Shown here in pieces: positions 10,995 to 20,992 of a stretch of 64,000 bases of DNA. How positions within the stretch are numbered: the first letter of the stretch is position 1; each line of letters begins with the position of its first letter. The position numbers were made by a program, and so were the translations under genes. This stretch comes from Rhabditoides inermis (Eukaryota; Nematoda; Chromadorea; Rhabditida; Rhabditidae), in contig CAWZYM010000242.1 of the NCBI GenBank assembly GCA_963966185.1, positions 109,501 to 173,500 on the forward strand, in the 5' to 3' direction. Below the pieces are notes generated by a model. That model was not told the DNA's origin. It searched no databases and saw only the letters and a program-made list of their open reading frames with translations.

Positions 10995-11132
10995 ACAGTC
11001 TTGCTGTGGCAGATATGAGAGAAACCGCGGTGAGTGGCGTTACGCAAAAAGTAGAGTTCGATGCAAAATTGCAACCTATCCAGTCGCTGTGTCCCGGAGT
11101 GAATTTTGTCATACTCGTCTATGAAACCGCGT

Positions 11133-11205
11133 GGCCCTGTGGCCTAATGGATAAGGCGTCGGTCTCCTAAACCGAAGATTGCAGGTTCGAGTCCTGCCAG
11201 GGTCG
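11133..11205 (+). tRNA. tRNA-Arg(CCT)
   Basis: Unit L4. Confidence 0.93.
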
Positions 11206-11436
11206 AAAGTTTTGTTTTGATTAATTGTAATGACATAACACGCACTGTATGATCATCATCTTGTAAACGTATTGAAACGTGATATTTTCATGCAACTGCT
11301 GCTAAGTATGCCAATCACAGTGTTATCTCAGTTGCATATTTCAAATGTGCACGGTTTGCGCATGAGAAAAGAAGAAGGATACGTTAAAAAACGACAAAAC
11401 GTGCAATATAGCGTTATTCACGTACGGCAAAACAGC

Positions 11437-11508
11437 AGGTCCCGGGGAGATTTGAACTCCCGTCGCAGGATTCAGAGTCCTGAGTGCTAACCGCTACACC
11501 ACGGGACC
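11437..11508 (-). tRNA. tRNA-Gln(CTG)
   Basis: Unit L5. Confidence 0.93.
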
Positions 11509-11656
11509 TGTAAAAGTCGCTCTCACTTGATGAGACACTTGCCTACGTGAGTGTTTATACGGCGCGGGAGAACTACAGCTGCGCTTCCATTGGCGTCTAT
11601 CGAGCAGCTGAAAAAGCAGCTGAAAAATAAGAATGATACATAAAATACAAAATATT

Positions 11657-11730
11657 TGCCACCAGTAGAGGTCGAACCTGCAACCTTGGACCTAATTTAC
11701 CCACGCTCTAACCGACTGAACTATGGCGGC
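11657..11730 (-). tRNA. Ile-like tRNA-like gene
   Basis: Unit L5. The T arm has CGACCTCTAC, shared only with R37. A 12-bp spacer duplication lies on its 3' side. Confidence 0.55.
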
Positions 11731-11826
11731 GGAACCAATATTGATACTTTCGCGACACAATCGAAATCTGTTTGTCAGTTCTGGATGATTGAATCAATCT
11801 TTTTCATCCGGTTTCGGCAAAACTTT

Positions 11827-11898
11827 TGACCCCAGAGCGGATCGAACGCCCAACCTTTCGATCTGGAGTCGAACGCGCTACCATTGCGCCATGAGGTC
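11827..11898 (-). tRNA. tRNA-Trp(CCA)
   Basis: Unit L5. Confidence 0.93.
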
Positions 11899-12036
11899 AC
11901 AGTCTTGCTGTGGCAGATATGAGAGAAACCGCGGTGAGTGGCGTTACGCAAAAAGTAGGGTTCAATGCAAAATTGCAACCTATCCAGCCGCTGTGTCCCG
12001 GAGTGAATTTTGTCATACTCGTCTATGAAACCGCGT

Positions 12037-12109
12037 GGCCCTGTGGCCTAATGGATAAGGCGTCGGTCTCCTAAACCGAAGATTGCAGGTTCGAGTCCTG
12101 CCAGGGTCG
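12037..12109 (+). tRNA. tRNA-Arg(CCT)
   Basis: Unit L5. Confidence 0.93.
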
Positions 12110-12340
12110 AAAGTTTTGTTTTGATTAATTGTAATGACATAACACGCAATGTATGCTCATCATTTTGTAAACGTATTGAAACGTGATATTTTCATGCAAC
12201 TGCTGCTAAGTATGCCCATCACAGTGTTATCTCAGTTGCATATTTCAAATGTGCACGGTTTGCGCATGAGTAAAGAAGAATGATACGTTAGAAAACGACA
12301 AAACGTGCAATATAGCGTTATTCACGTACGGCAAAACAGC

Positions 12341-12412
12341 AGGTCCCGGGGAGATTTGAACTCCCGTCGCAGGATTCAGAGTCCTGAGTGCTAACCGCTA
12401 CACCACGGGACC
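12341..12412 (-). tRNA. tRNA-Gln(CTG)
   Basis: Unit L6. Confidence 0.93.
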
Positions 12413-12548
12413 TGTAAGAGTCGCTCTCACTTGATGAGACACTTGCCTACGTGAGTGTTCATACGGCCCGGGAGAACTACAGCTGCGCTTTCATTGGCGT
12501 CTATCGAGCAGCTGAAAAATAAGAATGATACATAAAATACAAAATATT

Positions 12549-12622
12549 TGCCACCAGTAGGGGTCGAACCTGCAACCTTGGACCTAATTTACCCACGCTC
12601 TAACCGACTGAACTATGGCGGC
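12549..12622 (-). tRNA. Ile-like tRNA-like gene
   Basis: Unit L6. Confidence 0.6.
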
Positions 12623-12718
12623 GGAACCAATATTGATACTTTCGCGACACAATGGAAATCTGTTTGTCAGTTCTGGATGATTGAATCAATCTTTTTCATC
12701 CGGTTTCGGCAAAACTTT

Positions 12719-12790
12719 TGACCCCAGAGCGGATCGAACGCCCAACCTTTCGATCTGGAGTCGAACGCGCTACCATTGCGCCATGAGGTC
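12719..12790 (-). tRNA. tRNA-Trp(CCA)
   Basis: Unit L6. Confidence 0.93.
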
Positions 12791-12928
12791 ACAGTCTTGC
12801 TGTGGCAGATATGAGAGAAACCGCGGTGAGTGGCGTTACGCAAAAAGTAGTGTTCGATGCAAAATTGCAACCTATCCAGCCGCTGTGTCCCGGAGTGAAT
12901 TTTGTCATACTCGTCTATGAAACCGCGT

Positions 12929-13001
12929 GGCCCTGTGGCCTAATGGATAAGGCGTCGGTCTCCTAAACCGAAGATTGCAGGTTCGAGTCCTGCCAGGGTC
13001 G
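12929..13001 (+). tRNA. tRNA-Arg(CCT)
   Basis: Unit L6. Confidence 0.93.
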
Positions 13002-13232
13002 AAAGTTTTGTTTTGATTAATTGTAATGACATAACACGCAATGTATGCTCATCATCTTGTAAACGTATTGAAACGTGATATTTTCATGCAACTGCTGCTA
13101 AGTATGCCCATCACAGTGTTATCTCAGTTGCATATTTCAAATGTGCACGGTTTGCGCATGAGTAAAGAAGAATGATACGTTAAAAAACGACAAAACGTGC
13201 AATATAGCGTTATTCACGAACGGCAAAACAGC

Positions 13233-13304
13233 AGGTCCCGGGGAGATTTGAACTCCCGTCGCAGGATTCAGAGTCCTGAGTGCTAACCGCTACACCACGG
13301 GACC
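13233..13304 (-). tRNA. tRNA-Gln(CTG)
   Basis: Unit L7. Confidence 0.93.
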
Positions 13305-13440
13305 TGTAAGAGTCGCTCTCACTTGATGAGACACTTGCCTACGTGAGTGTTCATACGGCCCGGGAGAACTACAGCTGCGCTTTCATTGGCGTCTATCGAG
13401 CAGCTGAAAAATAAGAATGATACATAAAATACAAAGTATT

Positions 13441-13514
13441 TGCCACCAGTAGGGGTCGAACCTGCAACCTTGGACCTAATTTACCCACGCTCTAACCGAC
13501 TGAACTATGGCGGC
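13441..13514 (-). tRNA. Ile-like tRNA-like gene
   Basis: Unit L7. Confidence 0.6.
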
Positions 13515-13610
13515 GGAACCAATATTGATACTTTCGCGACACAATGGAAATCTGTTTGTCAGTTCTGGATGATTGAATCAATCTTTTTCATCCGGTTTCG
13601 GCAAAACTTT

Positions 13611-13682
13611 TGACCCCAGAGCGGATCGAACGCCCAACCTTTCGATCTGGAGTCGAACGCGCTACCATTGCGCCATGAGGTC
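13611..13682 (-). tRNA. tRNA-Trp(CCA)
   Basis: Unit L7. Confidence 0.93.
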
Positions 13683-13820
13683 ACAGTCTTGCTGTGGCAG
13701 ATATGAGAGAAACCGCGGTGAGTGGCGTTACGCAAAAAGTAGTGTTCGATGCAAAATTGCAACCTATCCAGCCGCTGTGTCCCGGAGTGAATTTTGTCAT
13801 ACTCGTCTATGAAACCGCGT

Positions 13821-13893
13821 GGCCCTGTGGCCTAATGGATAAGGCGTCGGTCTCCTAAACCGAAGATTGCAGGTTCGAGTCCTGCCAGGGTCG
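13821..13893 (+). tRNA. tRNA-Arg(CCT)
   Basis: Unit L7. The last plus-strand Arg gene before the inversion. Confidence 0.93.
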
Positions 13894-14124
13894 AAAGTTT
13901 TGTTTTGATCAATTGTAATGACATAACACGCACTGTATGCTCATCATCTTGTAAACGTATTGAAACGTGATATTTTCATGCAACTGCTGCTAAGTATGCC
14001 AATCACAGTGTTATCTCAGTTGCATATTTCAAATGTGCACGATTTGCGCATGAGTAAAGAAGAATGATACGTTAAAAAACGACAAAACGTGCAATATAGC
14101 GTTATTCACGTACGGCAAAACAGC

Positions 14125-14196
14125 AGGTCCCGGGGAGATTTGAACTCCCGTCGCAGGATTCAGAGTCCTGAGTGCTAACCGCTACACCACGGGACC
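14125..14196 (-). tRNA. tRNA-Gln(CTG)
   Basis: Unit L8. The last complete gene of the left arm. Confidence 0.93.
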
Positions 14197-14332
14197 TGTA
14201 AGAGTCGCTCTCACTTGATGAGACACTTGCCTACGTGAGTGTTCATACAGCGCGGGAGAACTACAGCTGCGCTTTCATTGGCGTCTATCGAGCAGCTGAA
14301 GAATAAAAATGATACATAAAATACAAAATATT

Positions 14333-14399
14333 TGCCACCAGTAGGGGTCGAACCTGCAACCTTGGACCTAATTTACCCACGCTCTAACCGACTGAACTA
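14333..14399 (-). pseudogene. Ile-like tRNA-like gene, 5' acceptor strand lost at the inversion
   Basis: Unit L8. 67 of 74 nt remain. The missing seven bases are exactly the 5' acceptor strand GCCGCCA. Confidence 0.85.
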
Positions 14400-14434
14400 G
14401 GAGACCGACGCCTTATCCATTAGGCCACAGGGCC
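14398..14434 (-). pseudogene. tRNA-Arg(CCT), 5' half only
   Basis: Unit R1. 37 nt from the 5' end through the CCT anticodon plus TA, then joined to the truncated Ile-like gene. TA is shared at the join. Confidence 0.85.
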
Positions 14435-14572
14435 ACGCGGTTTCATAGACGAGTATGACAAGATTCACTCCGGGTCACAGCGGCTGGATGGGTTGCAATT
14501 TTGCATCGAACACTACTTTTTGCGTAACGCCATTCACCGCGGTTTCTCTCATATCTGCCACAGCAAGACTGT

Positions 14573-14644
14573 GACCTCATGGCGCAATGGTAGCGCGTTC
14601 GACTCCAGATCGAAAGGTTGGGCGTTCGATCCGCTCTGGGGTCA
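14573..14644 (+). tRNA. tRNA-Trp(CCA), reference copy
   Basis: 72-nt cloverleaf. Acceptor GACCTCA/TGGGGTC pairs fully, D stem GCGC/GCGC, anticodon stem TTCGA/TCGAA with loop CTCCAGA (U33, anticodon CCA), T stem GGGCG/CGCTC with one G-U, T loop TTCGATC, discriminator A. The A box (TGGCGCAATGG) and B box (GTTCGATCC) are good. A T4 terminator lies 5 nt downstream. It reads UGG codons. Unit R1. Confidence 0.95.
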
Positions 14645-14740
14645 AAAGTTTTGCCGACACCGGATGAAATAGATTGATTCAATCATCCAGAACTGACAAA
14701 CAGATTTCAATTGTGTCGCGAAAGTATCAATATTGGTTCC

Positions 14741-14814
14741 GCCGCCATAGTTCAGTCGGTTAGAGCGTGGGTAAATTAGGTCCAAGGTTGCAGGTTCGAC
14801 CCCTACTGGTGGCA
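14741..14814 (+). tRNA. Ile-like tRNA-like gene, isotype uncertain, reference copy
   Basis: 74 nt. Acceptor GCCGCCA/TGGTGGC, D stem GTTC/GAGC, anticodon stem TGGGT/GTCCA (with two G-U pairs), T stem GCAGG/CCTAC with one mispair, discriminator A. The anticodon loop is AAATTAG: position 33 is A, not the universal U, and positions 34-36 read ATT, nominally Asn, which eukaryotes normally decode with GTT. The body resembles tRNA-Ile(AAT). The B box is intact here and a T4 run follows. It may be a decayed Ile gene, a non-translating Pol III RNA, or a spacer-like relic. Unit R1. Confidence 0.6.
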
Positions 14815-14950
14815 AATATTTTGTATTTTATGTATCATTTTTATTCTTCAGCTGCTCGATAGACGCCAATGAAAGCGCAGCTGTAGTACTCCCGCGCCGT
14901 ATGAACACTCACGTAGGCAAGTGTCTCATCAAGTGAGAGCGACTCTTACA

Positions 14951-15022
14951 GGTCCCGTGGTGTAGCGGTTAGCACTCAGGACTCTGAATCCTGCGACGGG
15001 AGTTCAAATCTCCCCGGGACCT
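14951..15022 (+). tRNA. tRNA-Gln(CTG), reference copy
   Basis: 72 nt. Acceptor GGTCCCG/CGGGACC, D stem GTGT/GCAC, anticodon stem CAGGA/TCCTG with loop CTCTGAA (anticodon CTG), T stem GGGAG/CTCCC with the TTCAAAT loop typical of tRNA-Gln. A T4 terminator lies 5 nt downstream. It reads CAG codons. Unit R1. Confidence 0.95.
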
Positions 15023-15253
15023 GCTGTTTTGCCGTACGTGAATAACGCTATATTGCACGTTTTGTCGTTTTTTAACGTATCATTCTTCTTTACTCATGCG
15101 CAAACCGTGCACATTTGAAATATGCAACTGAGATAACACTGTGATTGGCATACTTAGCAGCAGTTGCATGAAAATATCACGTTTCAATACGTTTACAAGA
15201 TGATGAGCATACATTGCGTGTTATATCATTACAATTAATCAAAACAAAACTTT

Positions 15254-15326
15254 CGACCCTGGCAGGACTCGAACCTGCAATCTTCGGTTTAGGAGACCGA
15301 CGCCTTATCCATTAGGCCACAGGGCC
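15254..15326 (-). tRNA. tRNA-Arg(CCT), reference copy
   Basis: 73 nt. Acceptor GGCCCTG/CAGGGTC (one G-U), D stem GCCT/AGGC, anticodon stem TCGGT/ACCGA with loop CTCCTAA (anticodon CCT), T stem GCAGG/CCTGC, T loop TTCGAGT, discriminator G. Two T4 runs follow on its strand. It reads AGG codons and is the only gene of the unit on the opposite strand. Unit R2. Confidence 0.95.
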
Positions 15327-15464
15327 ACGCGCTTTCATAGACGAGTATGACAAGATTCACTCCAGGTCACAGCGGCTGGATGGGTTGCAATTTTGCATCG
15401 AACACTACTTTTTGCGTAACGCCACTCACCGCGGTTTCTCTCATATCTGCCACAGCAAGACTGT

Positions 15465-15536
15465 GACCTCATGGCGCAATGGTAGCGCGTTCGACTCCAG
15501 ATCGAAAGGTTGGGCATTCGATCCGCTCTGGGGTCA
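15465..15536 (+). tRNA. tRNA-Trp(CCA)
   Basis: Unit R2. The T stem has GGGCA, unpairing the loop-closing base pair. Confidence 0.85.
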
Positions 15537-15632
15537 AAAGTTTTGCCGACACTGGATGAAATCGATTGATTCAATCATCCAGAACTGACAAATAGATTTC
15601 AATTGTGTCGCGAAAGTATCAATATTGGTTCC

Positions 15633-15706
15633 GCCGCCATAGTTCAGTCGGTTAGAGCGTGGGTAAATTAGGTCCAAGGTTGCAGGTTCGACCCCTACTG
15701 GTGGCA
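15633..15706 (+). tRNA. Ile-like tRNA-like gene
   Basis: Unit R2. Confidence 0.6.
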
Positions 15707-15842
15707 AATATTTTGTATTTTATGTATCATTCTTATTTTTCAGCTGCTCGATAGACGCCAATGAAAGCGCAGCTGTAGTACTCCCGCGCCGTATGAACAC
15801 TCACGTAGGCAAGTGTCTCATCAAGTGAGAGCGACTCTTACA

Positions 15843-15914
15843 GGTCCCGTGGTGTAGCGGTTAGCACTCAGGACTCTGAATCCTGCGACGGGAGTTCAAA
15901 TCTCCCCGGGACCT
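15843..15914 (+). tRNA. tRNA-Gln(CTG)
   Basis: Unit R2. Confidence 0.93.
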
Positions 15915-16145
15915 GCTGTTTTGCCGTACGTGAATAACGCTATATTGCACGTTTTGTCGTTTTTTAACGTATCATTCTTCTTTACTCATGCGCAAATCGT
16001 GCACATTTGAAATATGGAACAGAGATAACACTGTGATTGGCATACTTAGCAGCGGTTGCATGAAAATATCACGTTTCAATACGTTTACAAGATGATGAGC
16101 ATACAGTGTGTGTTATGTCATTACAATTAATCAAAACAAAACTTT

Positions 16146-16218
16146 CGACCCTGGCAGGACTCGAACCTGCAATCTTCGGTTTAGGAGACCGACGCCTTAT
16201 CCATTAGGCCACAGGGCC
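16146..16218 (-). tRNA. tRNA-Arg(CCT)
   Basis: Unit R3. Confidence 0.93.
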
Positions 16219-16356
16219 ACGCGCTTTCATAGACGAGTATGACAAGATTCACTCCGGGTCACAGCGGCTGGATGGGTTGCAATTTTGCATCGAACACTAC
16301 TTTTTGCGTAACGCCACTCACCGCGGTTTCTCTCATATCCGCCACAGCAAGACTGT

Positions 16357-16428
16357 GACCTCATGGCGCAATGGTAGCGCGTTCGACTCCAGATCGAAAG
16401 GTTGGGCGTTCGATCCGCTTTGGGGTCA
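16357..16428 (+). tRNA. tRNA-Trp(CCA)
   Basis: Unit R3. The T stem has CGCTT, an extra G-U pair, as in R4. Confidence 0.92.
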
Positions 16429-16524
16429 AAAGTTTTGCCGACACCGGATTAAATAGATTGATTCAATCATCCAGAACTGACAAATAGATTTCAATTGTGT
16501 CGCGAAAGTATCAATATTGGTTCC

Positions 16525-16598
16525 GCCGCCATAGTTCAGTCGGTTAGAGCGTGGGTAAATTAGGTCCAAGGTTGCAGGTTCGACCCCTACTGGTGGCA
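16525..16598 (+). tRNA. Ile-like tRNA-like gene
   Basis: Unit R3. Confidence 0.6.
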
Positions 16599-16734
16599 AA
16601 TATTTTGTATTTTATGTATCATTCTTATTTTTCAGCTGCTCGATAGACGCCAATGAAAGCGCAGCTGTAGTTCTCCCGCGCCGTATAAACACTCACGTAG
16701 GCAAGTGTCTCATCAAGTGAGAGCGACTCTTACA

Positions 16735-16806
16735 GGTCCCGTGGTGTAGCGGTTAGCACTCAGGACTCTGAATCCTGCGACGGGAGTTCAAATCTCCCCG
16801 GGACCT
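16735..16806 (+). tRNA. tRNA-Gln(CTG)
   Basis: Unit R3. Confidence 0.93.
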
Positions 16807-17037
16807 GCTGTTTTGCCGTACGTGAATAACGCTATATTGCACGTTTTGTCGTTTTTTAACGTATCATTCTTCTTTACTCATGCGCAAATCGTGCACATTT
16901 GAAATATGCAACAGAGATAACACTGTGATTGGCATACTTAGCAGCGGTTGCATGAAAATATCACGTTTCAATACGTTTACAAGATGATGAGCATACAGTG
17001 TGTGTTATGTCATTACAATTAATCAAAACAAAACTTT

Positions 17038-17110
17038 CGACCCTGGCAGGACTCGAACCTGCAATCTTCGGTTTAGGAGACCGACGCCTTATCCATTAGG
17101 CCACAGGGCC
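17038..17110 (-). tRNA. tRNA-Arg(CCT)
   Basis: Unit R4. Confidence 0.93.
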
Positions 17111-17248
17111 ACGCGCTTTCATAGACGAGTATGACAAGATTCACTCCGGGTCACAGCGGCTGGATGGGTTGCAATTTTGCATCGAACACTACTTTTTGCG
17201 TAACGCCACTCACCGCGGTTTCTCTCATATCCGCCACAGCAAGACTGT

Positions 17249-17320
17249 GACCTCATGGCGCAATGGTAGCGCGTTCGACTCCAGATCGAAAGGTTGGGCG
17301 TTCGATCCGCTTTGGGGTCA
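17249..17320 (+). tRNA. tRNA-Trp(CCA)
   Basis: Unit R4. Same CGCTT variant as R3. Confidence 0.92.
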
Positions 17321-17416
17321 AAAGTTTTGCCGACACCGGATGAAATCGATTGATTCAATCATCCAGAACTGACAAATAGATTTCAATTGTGTCGCGAAAG
17401 TATCAATATTGGTTCC

Positions 17417-17490
17417 GCCGCCATAGTTCAGTCGGTTAGAGCGTGGGTAAATTAGGTCCAAGGTTGCAGGTTCGACCCCTACTGGTGGCA
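17417..17490 (+). tRNA. Ile-like tRNA-like gene
   Basis: Unit R4. Confidence 0.6.
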
Positions 17491-17626
17491 AATATTTTGT
17501 ATTTTATGTATCATTCTTATTTTTCAGCTGCTCGATAGACGCCAATGAAAGCGCAGCTGTAGTTCTCCCGCGCCGTATAAACACTCACGTAGGCAAGTGT
17601 CTCATCAAGTGAGAGCGACTCTTACA

Positions 17627-17698
17627 GGTCCCGTGGTGTAGCGGTTAGCACTCAGGACTCTGAATCCTGCGACGGGAGTTCAAATCTCCCCGGGACCT
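17627..17698 (+). tRNA. tRNA-Gln(CTG)
   Basis: Unit R4. Confidence 0.93.
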
Positions 17699-17929
17699 GC
17701 TGTTTTGCCGTACGTGAATAACGCTATATTGCACGTTTTGTCGTTTTTTAACGTATCATTCTTCTTTACTCATGCGCAAATCGTGCACATTTGAAATATG
17801 CAACAGAGATAACACTGTGATTGGCATACTTAGCAGCAGTTGCATGAAAATATCACGTTTCAATACGTTTACAAGATGATGAGCATACAGTGTGTGTTAT
17901 GTCATTACAATTAATCAAAACAAAACTTT

Positions 17930-18002
17930 CGACCCTGGCAGGACTCGAACCTGCAATCTTCGGTTTAGGAGACCGACGCCTTATCCATTAGGCCACAGGG
18001 CC
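17930..18002 (-). tRNA. tRNA-Arg(CCT)
   Basis: Unit R5. Confidence 0.93.
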
Positions 18003-18140
18003 ACGCGCTTTCATAGACGAGTATGACAAGATTCACTCCGGGTCACAGCGGCTGGATGGGTTGCAATTTTGCATCGAACACTACTTTTTGCGTAACGCCA
18101 CTCACCGCGGTTTCTCTCATATCCGCCACAGCAAGACTGT

Positions 18141-18212
18141 GACCTCATGGCGCAATGGTAGCGCGTTCGACTCCAGATCGAAAGGTTGGGCGTTCGATCC
18201 GCTCTGGGGTCA
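18141..18212 (+). tRNA. tRNA-Trp(CCA)
   Basis: Unit R5. Confidence 0.93.
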
Positions 18213-18308
18213 AAAGTTTTGCCGACACCGGATGAAATCGATTGATTCAATCATCCAGAACTGACAAATAGATTTCAATTGTGTCGCGAAAGTATCAATA
18301 TTGGTTCC

Positions 18309-18382
18309 GCCGCCATAGTTCAGTCGGTTAGAGCGTGGGTAAATTAGGTCCAAGGTTGCAGGTTCGACCCCTACTGGTGGCA
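18309..18382 (+). tRNA. Ile-like tRNA-like gene
   Basis: Unit R5. Confidence 0.6.
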
Positions 18383-18518
18383 AATATTTTGTATTTTATG
18401 TATCATTCTTATTTTTCAGCTGCTCGATAGACGCCAATGAAAGCGCAGCTGTAGTTCTCCCGCGCCGTATAAACACTCACGTAGGCAAGTGTCTCATCAA
18501 GTGAGAGCGACTCTTACA

Positions 18519-18590
18519 GGTCCCGTGGTGTAGCGGTTAGCACTCAGGACTCTGAATCCTGCGACGGGAGTTCAAATCTCCCCGGGACCT
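18519..18590 (+). tRNA. tRNA-Gln(CTG)
   Basis: Unit R5. The composite insertion begins 43 nt downstream. Confidence 0.93.
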
Positions 18591-18633
18591 GCTGTTTTGC
18601 CGTACGTGAATAACGCTATATTGCACGTTTTGT

Positions 18634-20992
18634 GCGTGTTTTGAGGCTGTCGGAAACGCAATGCGCGGATAGTGTGCACTGTCTGCGAGTAAGTGTGGTC
18701 AGGGGGCGGGGCTTAGCCTCGGCTGGGCCGGCCGCGCGGCGAGTCTCCATTCTAGGCGTTGCTGTAACGTTTTGGGTAGCGTATTTCTGGATGTTCTTAT
18801 ATGTTTGTTGTTTTAAGTATGTCGGGGTGCTATATGAACTTTTCGCGCAAACTTTTTCTATCCATTTTGGCGCATTCGTTAGTAGGTAGCCCGTTTCGTA
18901 ATTTCGAAATGGTTCGTGAGCTATTCGTAATTCTTTCTCCAGGTTTTAGCTTTGTTTTTTTTTTATGTACCTAGGAAGGTTTAGCCTCGCGTAGGTTAAT
19001 CTACTTTTTCCCTTATCCAGCAGTCACTTCGCTATCACTTTGTCGCATCGCACTAACGACAGCAATTTTCCGGCTCGCCCTGCTTGTCAGGTTTATGTCT
19101 AGGAGATATGTTTCCTTTTCATTCTGAATTTTTTATTGTGCTGCATATATTTGTGACCTTCGTGTATGCGCGCGGTCCTCCGGCCGATACGTGATGCTGC
19201 GTGTAGGGATAAGTGCCCCTTCGGACTCGGTGATCCGATGGTGTGTGAGCCGCATGCGAGATGCGTGGAGACCTACGAGTGTGATGGGATCAGTGTCCCT
19301 CCGGATTCAGTGATCCGATGATGTGTGTGGACCGCAGGCAAGAGGCGGCGAGATCTGCGAGTGTAACGGGATCAGTGTCCCTCCGGATTCAGTGATCCGA
19401 TGATGTGTGTGGGCCGCAGGCAAGAGGCGATGAGATCTGCGAGTGTAACGGGATCAATGTCCTTCCGGATTCAGTGATCCGATAATGTGCGTGAGCCGCA
19501 AGCGAGAAGCGAGGAGATCTGCGAGCGGATGGGGTCAGTTTTCCCGCTGGATTTAGTGATCTGGCGATGTGTGTGAGCCGCATCCGAGAGGCGAGTGTGT
19601 TTGGAACAGCGTCCCTCCGTATTCAGCGACCCGATGATGCGCACGTGTGAACCGAGAACCCGAAGCAATAGCAATACGCGAAGAGTGTGCGTGTGCCATG
19701 ATTGATCACCGACCGCACCGACTCAGGCCCGACGCCCGACCCGACATTTCCGATCTCATCTCACGAGTGCAGCTGCCCCCCCCCCTTCTCGGACACGTCA
19801 ATGACTTCGGACTGCCCATACCGCCTCTGCTGTCGTCTGCCTCGTCTGCACCTTCTCGCCGTCACTCCCATCTGCCCGCTCACACGAGGTGCCGTTGTAC
19901 ATCAGTGACGACATCCGAGTATGCAGTACGCGCGATGGCGTTCGGTGACGTTGACTAGGTGCAACAATAACGTGGAGGCTCGAGTTTACATTTCTGATAG
20001 TTTGCTTCTGCGTTGCGTGTTGTACTTTTACGCGATGGGTTACAGACGCTCTGAATGCGATGGTCTGAATGGAAATTTGCTGAAAGCAAGAGGGAGAAAG
20101 GACCTGTTGTCTGATCGATCTTAATATTTTCTCGCGTCGCCCGAATGTTTAAGGAGGATTGGTGGTTGTTGTGTATTGCCCGGTAGTCGCATCTCACACC
20201 GCCACACCACTTCACTTCACGCTAGGGCCTTCACACTCGTTTTCCGCCTGTTGCCATTTGCGTCTAGCCGCCGACGTGTCCTTCCGCTAGCGTCACGGTT
20301 CGCATTCGCCCTCGCTCGTGGGGCACAACATGAAGATGACGTTATTAGGTGGTCTACGATGGTGGTGCACCACGTGCGCATATTCTAATCGCCATTGTTC
20401 GTTACCTCTTCCGAAACAGCTATCGCCGCATCGCTTTCCTGAGGACTCTCGATTACCGCGTCACGAGGTCACGCCCCAGCAGTTTCGGTGGCAACCGTAG
20501 TCGTTCCATTGACAGTGCACGATACCGATACAGTGCTGACGTTCTCCCATGCTCATCCTACTTCTCCCAGCACATGCATTATGTCTCGTTTGCATTGTGG
20601 CTACAGCGTATACGTCTGGCTCTTACCAGCGCAATTAGCCGGTTCGAAACGAATAACGAGTACGAATGTGACACGAGATTCATTAAGACCTGTATGTGTT
20701 TGGCAGAGCGACGAGAGGGAAGAAGGGTAACAAAACGACACGTTGGGCCGACTCACTTGCAGGTGGCGACATCGGAGCCGGTGCCGCGGGCGGTCGGCGG
20801 CCGTGTGTTGAGATAGCACGCGTGCAATTCACTGCCCACCTAGCCATGGCACCCGCACACGTGCATGCCTTTCACACGGTGCAGATACCAGCGCGTATGT
20901 TTTTCTGTTCTAGCACGTCCTTCCCCCTACTTTTGCGTTTACGGTTACAGACTTAAAATTAGCGTTATGGCGTAGCGCAGCGGAGCTATAAT
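18634..20992. mobile_element. element A of a composite insertion in the array (2359 bp)
   Basis: This interrupts the spacer between the R5 Gln gene and the R6 Arg gene. The first 132 bp (to 18765) match the start of element B with one mismatch, and the last 81 bp (20912-20992) are identical to the end of B. Ends are GCGTGTTTTGAGGC and GGAGCTATAAT, with no terminal inverted repeat and at most a 1-bp (T) target duplication. The interior is GC-rich and unlike B, includes an 82-bp minisatellite (19206-19640), and has only overlapping short open frames (longest 20349-20816), none recognised. Probably a non-autonomous element; the superfamily is undetermined. Confidence 0.75.
19206..19640. repeat. 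82-bp minisatellite inside element A, about 5 diverged copies
   Basis: The motif GGGATCAGTGTCCCTCCGGA and its variants start at 19206, 19286, 19368, 19450, 19532 and about 19603, a period of 80-82 bp. Its sequence is unrelated to the receptor minisatellite of the same period. Confidence 0.85.

Larger units (their letters stand above)
8091..14399 (-). repeat. tRNA array, left arm (L1-L8), inverted orientation
   Basis: Six complete ~892-bp units plus truncated ends. In plus-strand order each reads Gln(-), Ile-like(-), Trp(-), Arg(+), the reverse complement of the right arm. The left edge cuts an Ile-like gene beside the (GACA)n tract and the right edge cuts another at the inversion junction. 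L5 carries a 12-bp duplication of the CAGCTG spacer motif near 11610-11625 that is also present in R37. Confidence 0.95.

Noticed and set aside
20349..20816. 155-residue open frame in element A
   Set aside because: Overlapped by open frames in other phases in GC-rich DNA, no recognisable domain, and absent from element B.
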